A stretch of DNA of 52,947 nucleotides from Cyanodermella asteris. Its lineage: Eukaryota > Ascomycota > Lecanoromycetes > Ostropales > Stictidaceae. The position numbers were made by a program, and so were the translations under genes. The stretch is taken from the NCBI GenBank assembly GCA_900618795.1, contig UYJD01000007.1, positions 820,586 through 873,532 of the forward strand, read 5' to 3'. Positions within the stretch are counted from its first letter, which is position 1. Each line of letters begins with the position of its first letter. The notes under the pieces were generated by a model that was given only the letters and a program-made list of their open reading frames with translations, had not been told where the DNA came from and searched no databases. Of this stretch, positions 20,296 to 29,955 are shown piece by piece.

Positions 20296-23133
20296 TTATA
20301 CTGCCTTGCCCTTCTCTAGGTCCTTGATATATTTCACAAACGCCTTCTTATGCACCATTCCCGTATAGCTGCCGTCGCGTGTGACGCAGATATATCGTAA
20401 ACCCAGCTTAACAAAGCACTGGTAGACAAGATCCATCGGAGAGTGTACGTCCAAAGCGACCGGCGCCTATACGCGTTAGTAGACAGATCTCAGATCAAAG
20501 CAAAGAGAACTTACCGGATCAATGTATGCAGTCATGTCGGCAATCCTGCCAGGATCGAAACCCTCGTCCTCATCCTCATCGTCGCTCCATCCGCGAAGAT
20601 CCTCGGCTGACATTAGACAGAGAAGATCACCTTTTCTGCTTGTTCCATCGCCGGATCCGTCTCCGGACTCTTGAGAGCCGACTAAGACTCCGTGCTCCTC
20701 ACTCAGCTTGTCCAAGGCGAACTCGAGATCGGGTGCAGGAAGCAGTCCGACCAGTAGCCCGTCTCGAACTATGGGTAGTCCACCGTCAAGCTCACCCGCA
20801 GCCTGAAGGAACGCAAGCTTTCGTCGAAGCTCCGATGCCGGCACTCGGGCTGACCTGGAAATGTCGATGACACGTCGCGAGCGTACCATGGGAGTGATGT
20901 CGCCGAGCTCCGAAGTGAAGATGGGGTGTGATTTGTTGTCGAGAAAAGGGTAGTGATTCATCTCGGTGAGCAGGTCATAGATGCTGAGTGGCTCAATGAA
21001 ATCTGCTGTCCACTTCGCAACGAGGACGGCCAAGCTGAAAGGGAGGACATGATCTAAGCTTCCTGTCAACTCGAACAGAATGACTGCCAGGGTAACACTA
21101 AGTCTGGTGACCCCACACATTGTTGCCCCGGCCGCAACCAAGGCGTAAACTCCAGGAGTCACGCAGGCTTCCGGACCTGGTTCAGCTGCACAAGTCGCCC
21201 AGAGTGGATTTGTTGGATACTTCAAGGTCAAATACTGGACTCCATGCCCGAATATGCGACCCATCAAGCCGCCTACAACCATGGACGGCACATAGATGCC
21301 GGCTGGTACTTTGATGCCAAAGGTGATGGTAGTAAGGAGACTCTTAACAACAAATGCGCCGACGAGGGTCGTTACAATCTCACCAATCTCTGAAGAATTT
21401 TGTGGGCACAATCCACTTGCTCGTTGGATGGGCTCCCGGCAGGGACTTGCAATCTCAAACATCAGCTGAGTGACGGACTCCTTGGTGTATCTATTCCAAA
21501 ACTGTACCATGCCACTTATGACTGCGACTATGACAACTTCGAGGATCGGCATCCTTTTGATGAGAGATATTTTGCGGAAAGTCCACGCCCACAGGCGACT
21601 CGCTTTGATAAAGAAGGCACCAAGCGCTCCGCCAAGGGCACCAAGCACCGCAAAGCCACCCATTTCGAAGAGGAACCAGTCGGTGACATAGCGGACCTGA
21701 AAAATGACAATCTTGCCTGTGTCGTATGGGTCCAAGAATTTGAGGGATAGAGCTGCTGCGATGCAACAGAAAAAGGTTCTGAAAAGTGTTTTGGTCGGAA
21801 AATAATAGCTGACCTCTTCGAGGCTGAACAAGGTGCCGGCAATCGGCGCTCCGAAAGCAACGGCCACTCCACTTGCTGCACTAGCACTGAGGACTTCACG
21901 TCTTTTGCCATCATTAGAGTTGTACTTGGGAAAGAGGCGCGCGCCGACGTTGCCAACGCATGCCGCGATATGCACGAAAGGCCCCTCTTTTCCAAGACTT
22001 AAACCCGAAGCAACACTGAGAATAAGAGCCAGGGTCTTGACAACGAGAGTTCTGACCCCCAGGTAACCATGAATGACGAATCCGCTGAGGATAACTTTGA
22101 CTTCCGCCACTCCACTACCAGCAGCGGGATAGTAGACTGTCGGACCACGAGGCTGAGCGACGGGACGGACTACAGCGCTGGTCGTGCTGTCTTTCCGGTC
22201 AGTGTCCGCGTCACCGGGTTCACCGGTCTGAACGGCGGCAAAGTCCTCGTCCATTGTGGGTAATGACGCGTTCGATGGAACGACAGTTTTGGTGGTCAAG
22301 GTAAGGAGGCAGGAAGCGAGGGCGAACAAGACCACAAAGGCAACATAGAAGATGAAGTCGATGGTCTTCCGCTCCAGGCCACGCAACTCCAGAACGGTTC
22401 CCCAAGTTCTCCATAATGGGCAGTCATCCTCGTTCAAACAACATCTTCCCTTGCTCTTGTGCCAGCCATCAATGCAATAGCCTTCCTTGATGTCAAAGAT
22501 GGCGTTTTCCATGATATCGACAAAGTAGGCGATCGATGCTGTGATGACTCCGACGATGGCGGCCAGGATCCAGCCCTGAGCAGCATCATAGGCCTGCACC
22601 GCACGACCACGGATGCCTTTCCTGGCTTTCAGCTCTTTGAGTCGAAAGTTCTCCGCGATGCTGTCATGAACCCAGTCTGTTGACGTGTATTGGTCGTACC
22701 AAACTCTCTCATCGTAGAATAGAGACGAGTGGGACGCGCTCATATCATGGTGGATTGAACGCTCCCCTCCCTTGTGCCAACTGGCCGACATTGCCGCTGC
22801 GAGTCGAGTGCCCCATGACTTTCCCCTGTAGTGGTGTTTCGGTGCTTGAGATCGACCGGCGGGTGTTCTCAATCCAGATCTGGACGCATGGTGTCGAGGC
22901 TGGCCTGTCCGGTAGACGCTGGGAGACGACGAAGAACGGGGTAGAGGGGGAAGGAATAAGGAGCGGGAGCTGCCGAGTAGAGTTGTGCGTTCGTTGGGAG
23001 CGGGGCTGGATTGTTGGCGGCGGTTGTTCGGCCTCTTGGATGGGGTATGTCTCGCTCTGAGAGAAGCTGGCCTGCTCCCACTCGAGGTGGAGATGTGTTG
23101 CTCGTCGTCGCCGGATTCATCGGCGGCCGGCAT
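20296..23133 (-). CDS. CLC-type chloride/proton antiporter
   Basis: There are two exons, 23133..20515 and 20466..20296 (48-bp intron), giving 929 residues. After a disordered, Ser/Arg-rich N-terminus of about 180 residues comes the CLC channel domain: GSGVAEVK (about 339), GKEGPFVHIA (gating Glu about 383), SGVAVAFGAPIAGTLFSLEEVSYYFP with the Glu pair (about 439) that marks proton-coupled CLC exchangers, and KVPAGIYVPSMVVGGLMGR. Two CBS domains follow; the second is completed only by the last exon (VALDVHSPMDLVYQCFVKLGLRYICVT). It resembles the CLC-3/4/5 and yeast Gef1 group, which acidifies Golgi and endosomal compartments and supports copper loading of multicopper oxidases. The gene converges on IMA1, with 46 bp between the stop codons. 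Confidence 0.92.
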
Positions 23134-24261
23134 GTTTGCGGAGCTTTAGCATCCGTAGCCTCGTGGGTAAGATGGAGAACATGACCAGGCGGTGTCGGGA
23201 GATGGCCTGGCCGGAAGCGCAAGCAGATGGACTTGACGAGAAGATGTGTCGTGAGGGGATGATGATATGCGCGGCAGGTAGCGAGGGTGATGGAGCGTGA
23301 CTGAGGCGTAAGTATTGTGACGGGATCACGCACGCGCCCAAGCGCTGCGGTCGGATGACGAACGTTGCCTGCTGCAGGGCACAAATCGACGTTTGAAACA
23401 CCAAACACCGGCTCAACGGGCATGTCTCGATCAACGAACGACTAGCCAGATCCGAACCAAGTCTGGGGAAACTTGGGCAGTTATAGGCTTCAACAAAGAC
23501 ATTCCACCGTGTCTCTACACATACATCCAACGACTTGTTTCCCCACTGCCTTGTGTCGCACGCGACACGGGAAATACGGCTTTGTCTCAGATTAACGGGG
23601 CCATCCTTGCCATAAAGACCTTTCCGGTCCGTCATTTGGTTGACCTGCTGATCACGACAGCTTCTGCCTCCTGATGACAAAGGTGGTGCCCAGGTAATTC
23701 TGCCGACAGAGACGGCTTAGACTCGACGCAACTACCGTTGCCTCCCTGGCTTCCTTGCATATCCTCTCCTCGGTGTCTTGAGACGTCGTCTTTATTTCTC
23801 CGGCATCTGAGCTCTGCTGCAGCGGGGCTGAAACAGCGGGTATGCGGCTGCAGCGGTTGCTAAGGCTTGATTGACCCTGGTCAGCCCGACCACGCCGCCT
23901 TGCCTTGCCAAAGAGTTGGCCGCCATGGTTAGTTCGTGTGTGCTTTGCGCTGCTAGAGTCTCGTCATTGCATGGACGTGTTTGCACTGTTGTTCAATTCC
24001 CAGGAGCCGTCGGGGACGTCTTCATGTTGACCGTATCGGTGTCACTGGACTCGTAATCCATTCCCCACTTCTTCAACAAACAACCGTGGGGGCGATATCT
24101 TGACTTGACCCGAGAAATATGTTCGCATCTTGTCATTCTTGCTGACATTCTGCACCACTCAAGGCATTTCTCGAAATTCGCCTGAGCAAGGTCAAAAGCA
24201 AGAATATAGGCACGTCTGCCCACGCCTCTCCCCATCTCTTGTCTTCCCACTGCTCCTCAAT
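23134..24261. other. Intergenic between divergent CLC and esterase genes
   Basis: Both promoters lie here. The 187-codon minus-strand frame 23117..23680 overlaps the CLC start and lacks motifs, so I leave it out. Confidence 0.5.
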
Positions 24262-25038
24262 ATGAAGGACCAGGCATCTGGCCCGTACGACCAGATACTC
24301 CTTTTTGGCGACTCGATCACGCAGCAGTCCAGTAATACTTCTGCGGGCTTTGCCTTTCAGCCTGCATTGCAAAACATCTATGTTCGGCGCTTTGATGTGA
24401 TCAATCGAGGATTCTCGGGGTACAACACGGCGAATGCGCTCCACGTTCTACCCGAGTTCATGCCAACTCCCAGCCAAGCTCGAATCAAGCTGCTTTACGT
24501 CTTCTTCGGCGCCAACGACTCAGTAGTGCCTGGATATCCGAGCAAACAACACGTCCCGCTTGATCAATACAAAGCCAATCTCACAGCCATCATCACGCAT
24601 CCGCTGATCACTGCACACAGTCCGAAGATTATGCTCATCGTTCCACCTCCAGTCGACGAGGCGAAACTCGAAGAATGCGGATTCGAGCCTGATGGTCGCT
24701 TCGTCAGAATCACCGCGCAATACGCCGAGGGATGTCGCCAGGTGGCACGGGAGAACGGCGTGGCCTACTGTGACTTGTGGACCGCGTTCCTAAAGTATGC
24801 CGTGGATGGCGGCGAGATACCTGATCCGCTGCCTGGTGACAAGAAGGCTCCGCGTAACGACAAGCTGAGGGACATTTTGGAAGATGGACTGCATTTTACA
24901 CCCAAAGCCTATGAGCTGATGTTCGAAGCTGTGCAAAAGGCAATCCTGGACAACTTTCCCGAACTGAACCCGGAGGGCTTAGAGACTGTACATCCACTTT
25001 GGCCTGTTGCACCGCAAGCCAATGCAAAGGTATCGTGA
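24262..25038 (+). CDS. IAH1: GDSL/SGNH esterase, Iah1-like
   Basis: The frame is 258 residues from the ATG at 24262. The open frame extends 44 codons upstream, but that part is unlike the family. The SGNH blocks are present: FGDSIT (nucleophile Ser18), NRGFSGYNT (Gly), FFGANDS (Asn) and the terminal DGLHFTPKAY with the catalytic Asp and His. This is the layout of isoamyl acetate-hydrolysing esterase, which cleaves short acetate esters in the cytosol. The family is normally about 240-260 residues, so the gene looks complete. The C-terminal tail (FPELNPEGLETVHPLWP) is also familiar from fungal Iah1 proteins. Confidence 0.88.
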   Translation: MKDQASGPYDQILLFGDSITQQSSNTSAGFAFQPALQNIYVRRFDVINRGFSGYNTANALHVLPEFMPTPSQARIKLLYVFFGANDSVVPGYPSKQHVPLDQYKANLTAIITHPLITAHSPKIMLIVPPPVDEAKLEECGFEPDGRFVRITAQYAEGCRQVARENGVAYCDLWTAFLKYAVDGGEIPDPLPGDKKAPRNDKLRDILEDGLHFTPKAYELMFEAVQKAILDNFPELNPEGLETVHPLWPVAPQANAKVS

Positions 25039-25273
25039 TGGACGACGAGGCGAGAATTGATGGCTTGTGAAGGGGTATGGGAAACTTCGTAATGTTGCCT
25101 TAGAGACAGCTGAGAAGCAGAACTTGGCTTACACGATGCCATCGATGTTAGACATTTTCTTGTCGAATGCCATGAAGGCGTACACTATGAGCGGTAGCTT
25201 CCAAGCAGCAGATGACATTGCATCAAATCGCTAGAACGCCATGCAATGCACAAATCTCATCAGTCAGGCTCGC

Positions 25274-26607
25274 TCACAACCGTGCTTCCGCTGCCCTTGT
25301 ATAATCTTTGAAAGCCTGCTCCGCAATCTCCGCACTGTCGTACTTCCACAACCATTCCCGAAGCACTCGGTCCGCCCAGGGATTCGGGAAGCCTTCTGTG
25401 CCCGCGTCGCTCAGCAGTAGCGCATCGCGTTTCACTTGCTCTGGCCCATCGATCATGTGGTAATCGCCGCGTGCAATCGTGCTCTTCTGGACAACCCGTG
25501 TGGCTCGGGGCTTTCGGAGCGTCTCGTACATGTGGAGATAGTCGACGATCTGGGAGCGGTGCGTGAGATGAGCAAAGAGTCCGCCGAGGACGGCACCGTC
25601 TTCGATGGCCATGGCAGCTCCTTGTGCACTAGAGCAATGTTAGTAACCATGAAGATGGGCGATCGAAGAGCAATAACTTACATATACGGAAGTGTTGCGT
25701 GACAGGCGTCTCCGAGCAGAACGAATTTGCCACTTGAATGACTCCACGAGGTCATTTCCCGGCTGTTCTGCAATCGCCACTTGCTTGTCTCGGGAATGAG
25801 CGTAAGTAGCTGCCGTAGCGCCGGGTCCCAATCCTTGAAGACATCGTTCATTTCCTTGAGATCTGCCTTTGCCGTGTTCACCAACTCGGGCAGGTTGTCC
25901 GGGCAGCAGAGGACCATATTGTACCTGCCGCTGGCCAACAGATAGCCCACGACGTGCCCGTTCGGACCAAACCACATGTTGATGTTTGGCGTCGATGCCA
26001 GCTCTCTCAGACGATCATCCTTCATCATCTCTGTCGCCGGTACAATCACTCGGTACGCAAGGTCACCTGTCAGATGCGGAGGATCGCGTCGTCCGAGAAG
26101 GGCCTCTCTGCAGACGGACTTCAAGCCATCAGCCCCAACGACAATATCCGCGCTGAATGTGCTTCCATCCCTCAGCCTCACAGCCGGCACTTCGAAGTCT
26201 ACCCATTCCACCGACTTGCCCAGCGAAATATCCACGCCCAACCTTTTTGCCTCTGCAACCAGCGTTCTGTGGTAGTCTGCTCTGTGAATATGCAGATACG
26301 GCTCCCCAAAGTTCTGTGTCGTGAACGGTGCAAGGTTCTGATTGCTCAGGACGCGTCCGTCACGGTAAGATCGGACCCGCACATTTTGTGGTCGAGTTGA
26401 CACGGCTTCGATCTGTTCCATGAGCCCCCATCGTCGCAGAATTCGGCAGCAGTTTGGCGGAATTTGGATTCCGGCGCCGACTTCGCCGAGCTGGGCGGCT
26501 TGTTCGAGGATCGTCACTCGGTGGCCAGCGCGTTTCAAACTAATGGCGGCGGCGAGACCTCCGAGGCCAGCGCCGATGATGGCGAAGTGCAGCTGAAGAG
26601 ACGTCAT
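25274..26607 (-). CDS. FAD-dependent aromatic monooxygenase (salicylate hydroxylase-like)
   Basis: There are two exons, 26607..25682 and 25628..25274 (53-bp intron, GTAAGT..TCTAG), giving 426 residues. The FAD-binding GXGXXG is near the start (AIIGAGLGGLAAAISLKRAG), the DG motif is ADIVVGADGLKS and the second FAD motif is VLLGDACHATLPY. The join extends this to LPYIAQGAAMAIEDGAVLG, as in the family. Members hydroxylate phenolic or other aromatic substrates using NAD(P)H; the substrate here cannot be told. The frame is open further upstream, but the start at 26607 (MTSLQLHF) directly precedes the FAD fold. No polyketide or peptide synthase lies nearby. Confidence 0.88.
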
Positions 26608-27539
26608 GATGCCACGAGGGCGGATCTGGCGCGATATCGAAGGCAGTTTTAGATGGCGAGTCTGTGTGGTCACCGCTATGGTGAAGGATACAAGGTGACC
26701 AGTGGAATATTCGAAACACGTTGCCGACAATGTGCAGATCACCAGAGGCTTATACAGCAGGAGGTGAAACCAACAAAAGAAAGGTTTTAGAATGGAGAAG
26801 ACTGTGGCATAAGATATAACCATAATGACATCGGCCGGGTAATATGGCGCGTCAGCGCCATGACTGCCACGGAGGGCACCATCGGCAGTATGCTACAAGG
26901 CATAATAGGGCGGTCGTCGAAATGGTGGAAAGAGGGATCTGAGTTCGGCTGATGGTCCTGATGGACCCCTAGCATGGCAACGCTGGTCGGCAAGAAGAAA
27001 CGAATGATGCGTGGGGAAAAAGCCCAGCAGAGCGGGAAACAGGCTCGGCAGTCTACCTGAAAATTACTCCATGTCAAGACGACCCCGCCCCGCAGGACGA
27101 GCTAACGCCTCGAATCCACCGAGTCTGGACTCGCATTAAACTTGATAAGAGGGCGTTCCTGATCTTGTGGAAGGCTTTGGAAGTTCGTCCGTCGTGCATC
27201 TTCGTTCAGATCTTGGTCTCACCACGTTGTGCCAAGGGCATTCGGGGTCGGCGCGAGACTGTCCCTGCACGAACACGCCGTGCCCTGTGAGTACTATAAA
27301 CGCTGAGGGCAGGACGCACGAACCCGAGCTGTGGCAGTATAGGGGTCAGAAATGCGCGGGCGAAGTCTATGGGGGAAGCCTTCAATGTCATTGCTCGCCT
27401 GAAACCTTCATAACGAATAGATCAAATCCAACATTATTGCTCTGAGCCTACGCACATATCCTTGAAGAGGTGGGTGCATGCGATCTGCAGGGTTCAGGAA
27501 ATGCGTCCCTTGCTGCTCAGCTCTAGTGAACCACACACT
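26608..27539. other. Intergenic, nothing identified
   Basis: This stretch contains the monooxygenase promoter and the 3' side of the DUF3500 gene. Short frames on both strands are without features. Confidence 0.5.
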
Positions 27540-28814
27540 CTAAAAGACAGCCACGAACTTGTCGTCTATAGCAGGTATCAGCGGTCTCAATGCCATTCCA
27601 TAATCGCCCGCATTTGGTGTCCTCAGGATGGTGTGAATGTGAAACTTGGCCGGCTCACCATTTGTCAGGAACACACCAGAGTGGTGGTCAAACTCGACCA
27701 CGACCACAGGACTCTGGATCCTGAAGTAGAAAAGGTCATCGTTGCCAAAGCCACCGATCCACGAAAAGTGAGTCTCGTCGGCGAAAGTTTTGAGATGCTC
27801 CAACTTCATCCGCCGCGATTGTTTTGGTAGGTAAAGGAAGTACTGCTCTACTATCGTCCAGACTAGTTCTTGTTGCTCGGCCGGAATTTCTTTCACGGTG
27901 ATGCCTTCGTATGGCACGATTCGATTGTCGCGATACGCACCGCATAGGTGTCTCTGATCGTCCCTGTTCCAGCGTCCAGGTGGCATTGCTGGGTCGTTCA
28001 TCTGCTTGTATATCTGCGCTCGGTGCTGCAAGGACGCCGACAGGCTCTGCATGAGTTCGAGACCGAGCCGCTCTTCCTCATGCATAATTCGAGTACCCTT
28101 GTAGGGACCATCATCGATCATGTTTGGCTCTGCTCCAGTGAACCATGGGGAGATGACAATTTGCCGCTGATAGAGAAAGACGTTCAAACACAAATGATGA
28201 CCATATAATGCCCAGCCCCATGGTCTTTCTGACGAAGGCTCACCGAAAAGAACCAAGTTGTAGCTGTATTCGTTCATGACTTGGGTAGATTGGACCAATT
28301 CGCCCAGGAAGTGATTTATTCGCATGACAGCAATGGCTTTGTCAAAACCTTCCGGTGACAATGTTGCCTTCATCAGGTTCAGCACCGCCTCACGTAATGG
28401 TTGGCTGATCTCATCCAGGCGAATACCCTTGTCGCTGATCAGGAATTCTGGATTCGACCAGGATCGCCATTCTGGCGAGTCGACATGGTAGGACAGCGCG
28501 GATTGCTGAGATTCGCTGCAACCAGAAATGACCGCTTGTGCTGCTGTCACAACAGCCTCCACCGGAACACCCTCGTCCTGTAAGCTGAACAGGTTCGGCT
28601 GGACACTACCGTCGGTGGTCACTCCTTTGAACGGTTCCTTGAAGAGCGCTCGCCAATGCTTGTACAGTGCATATAGCCAATACGGCTGGCCTCCCTCAAG
28701 GAAACCCTTGGCATATTCATGAGCATTTTGCGATCGCATTGTCGTGAATCTTGGGCTCTCCAAGTCTGGCAAATGCCGTCTGAAATTGTATTGGTAGTCT
28801 TTTGAGTCGGTCAT
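27540..28814 (-). CDS. DUF3500 family protein
   Basis: This is a single exon of 424 residues. Hallmarks of DUF3500 are present: SERPWGWALYGHHLCLNVFL, SPWFTGAEPNMIDDGPYKGTR, EEERLGLELMQSL and RHLCGAYRDNRIVPYEGI, with a late HFSWIGGFGNDDLFYFRIQSP and VVEFDHHSGVFL. The many conserved His, Trp and Asp residues hint at a metal or redox site, but the reaction is not established. No signal peptide is visible, so a cytosolic location is likely. The start ATG at 28814 is the first of the frame. A long spacer with stress elements lies upstream, shared with a divergent small gene. Confidence 0.85.
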   Translation of the reverse strand: MTDSKDYQYNFRRHLPDLESPRFTTMRSQNAHEYAKGFLEGGQPYWLYALYKHWRALFKEPFKGVTTDGSVQPNLFSLQDEGVPVEAVVTAAQAVISGCSESQQSALSYHVDSPEWRSWSNPEFLISDKGIRLDEISQPLREAVLNLMKATLSPEGFDKAIAVMRINHFLGELVQSTQVMNEYSYNLVLFGEPSSERPWGWALYGHHLCLNVFLYQRQIVISPWFTGAEPNMIDDGPYKGTRIMHEEERLGLELMQSLSASLQHRAQIYKQMNDPAMPPGRWNRDDQRHLCGAYRDNRIVPYEGITVKEIPAEQQELVWTIVEQYFLYLPKQSRRMKLEHLKTFADETHFSWIGGFGNDDLFYFRIQSPVVVVEFDHHSGVFLTNGEPAKFHIHTILRTPNAGDYGMALRPLIPAIDDKFVAVF

Positions 28815-29475
28815 GATGAACTTTTGAAAGCAACGAAATCAAGGATATGGTAGTCAGTGAAGAAAATCTGTAACTGAACACGAGAACGATGGTAAATTGA
28901 TAGCTAAGAGGTCGGGAAGACTTTGGTCAATACTCGAATGGAGATGGAGCAGATAGGTAGAAGGCACGTAATTGCCCCGGTATACCCTTCTATTGTGGTC
29001 GTTGACAGTTGCACCGGGTTTCACGACATATTGATAAAGCGGACGATACCCAAAACCGTGTAGTCTGATGCAAGCAAACCGTCCCGATCATCAGGGGTAA
29101 CGAGACCGGCAATCGAGAAGCTGGACTCAACAACAGCCGAAATTGAATTCCGGCCCTGTGTGAACGCGGCTGAGGGGCAGGCGGGGAAATTTGTCGGGCT
29201 GAGGGGCAAGTCGTAACGGGCGGAACGCTCGCGGGGCAGGCCGTATCGTGCCAGCCGGAACCATTTCCCACGCTCACGGCCTGGCAGATGTATACGGCAG
29301 CAGGGGTGGTCCCGAAGGCGGAGTAAGCTTCGGAGTCTGAGTACAATGTTGGCAACCTGCTGTCAGTTGACTGTCTGTCTTTCGTCCCTCATTTCTGCCC
29401 AGCCGCTAAAGCCGGCGAAATTACTTGATTGCATCTGCAATTTCCTCTGACTGTGTACTGGTTTGTTTGACCACT
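28815..29475. promoter_or_regulatory. Divergent promoter with four AGGGG stress elements
   Basis: The spacer separates the DUF3500 start (minus) from the small gene at 29476 (plus). AGGGG, the core of the Msn2/Msn4-type stress element, occurs at 29093, 29173, 29202 and 29302, all on the plus strand. The two central copies sit in a short direct repeat (GGCTGAGGGGCA). Confidence 0.5.
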
Positions 29476-29955
29476 ATGGCTGCTCCCAGGGAACCCTTCA
29501 AGCTTGTGACCGTCAATACCGCGCCAGAGAGGGCCTTCAGACTAATTGGCAGAGTCACTGAGGGTTTGAAGGAAAAGTACACCATCCAGCATGTGACGAA
29601 CTGTGCCTGTAAGTTTGAGCTTGCCCACAAGCCAATATGTGCTGACGATGAACGCTGTAGCAATTGAGGAGGTCGCAGGCAAGGTCGAAGAAGTTCAGCC
29701 CGATATTCTAGTACGCTCTTCATTCAGGTATACACAGTTCCGTGGTTTGTGTTAACCGCCTCGCAGTGCTGCGCGTCCATGTGGACGCCAGAGCAATCTA
29801 GCCAGATCATCGAGATCGCAAAGTCCAAAGCACCACACGTGAAGACGTATGCTATTCCGCAAGGTCTGCAAGTCGAGAAGGGACCGGACGCAATTGTTGA
29901 GCACTTGTCAGAGAAGCTGCCGGCTATTCTGGATACTCTACCAGAAAAACCTTGA
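29476..29955 (+). CDS. Small conserved-looking protein, three exons, function unknown
   Basis: The exons are 29476..29608, 29661..29710 and 29767..29955 (introns of 52 and 56 bp), giving 123 residues. The spliced product reads as one compact alpha/beta domain: KLVTVNTAPERAFRLIGRV, then EKYTIQHVTNCASIEEVAG, EVQPDILCCASMWTPEQ, HVKTYAIPQGLQVEKGP and a helical end. The alternation of strands and helices suggests a Rossmann- or flavodoxin-like small fold, but I find no cofactor motif and do not recognise the family. No signal or membrane segment is present. Upstream stress elements suggest regulation by stress. Confidence 0.65.

Noticed and set aside
23117-23680. 187-codon minus-strand frame
   Set aside because: It overlaps the start of the CLC gene in another frame and shows no family features.
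24262-28814. Secondary-metabolite cluster (esterase, FAD monooxygenase, DUF3500)
   Set aside because: No backbone enzyme, transporter or cluster regulator is present. Three unrelated metabolic genes in a row are not enough.
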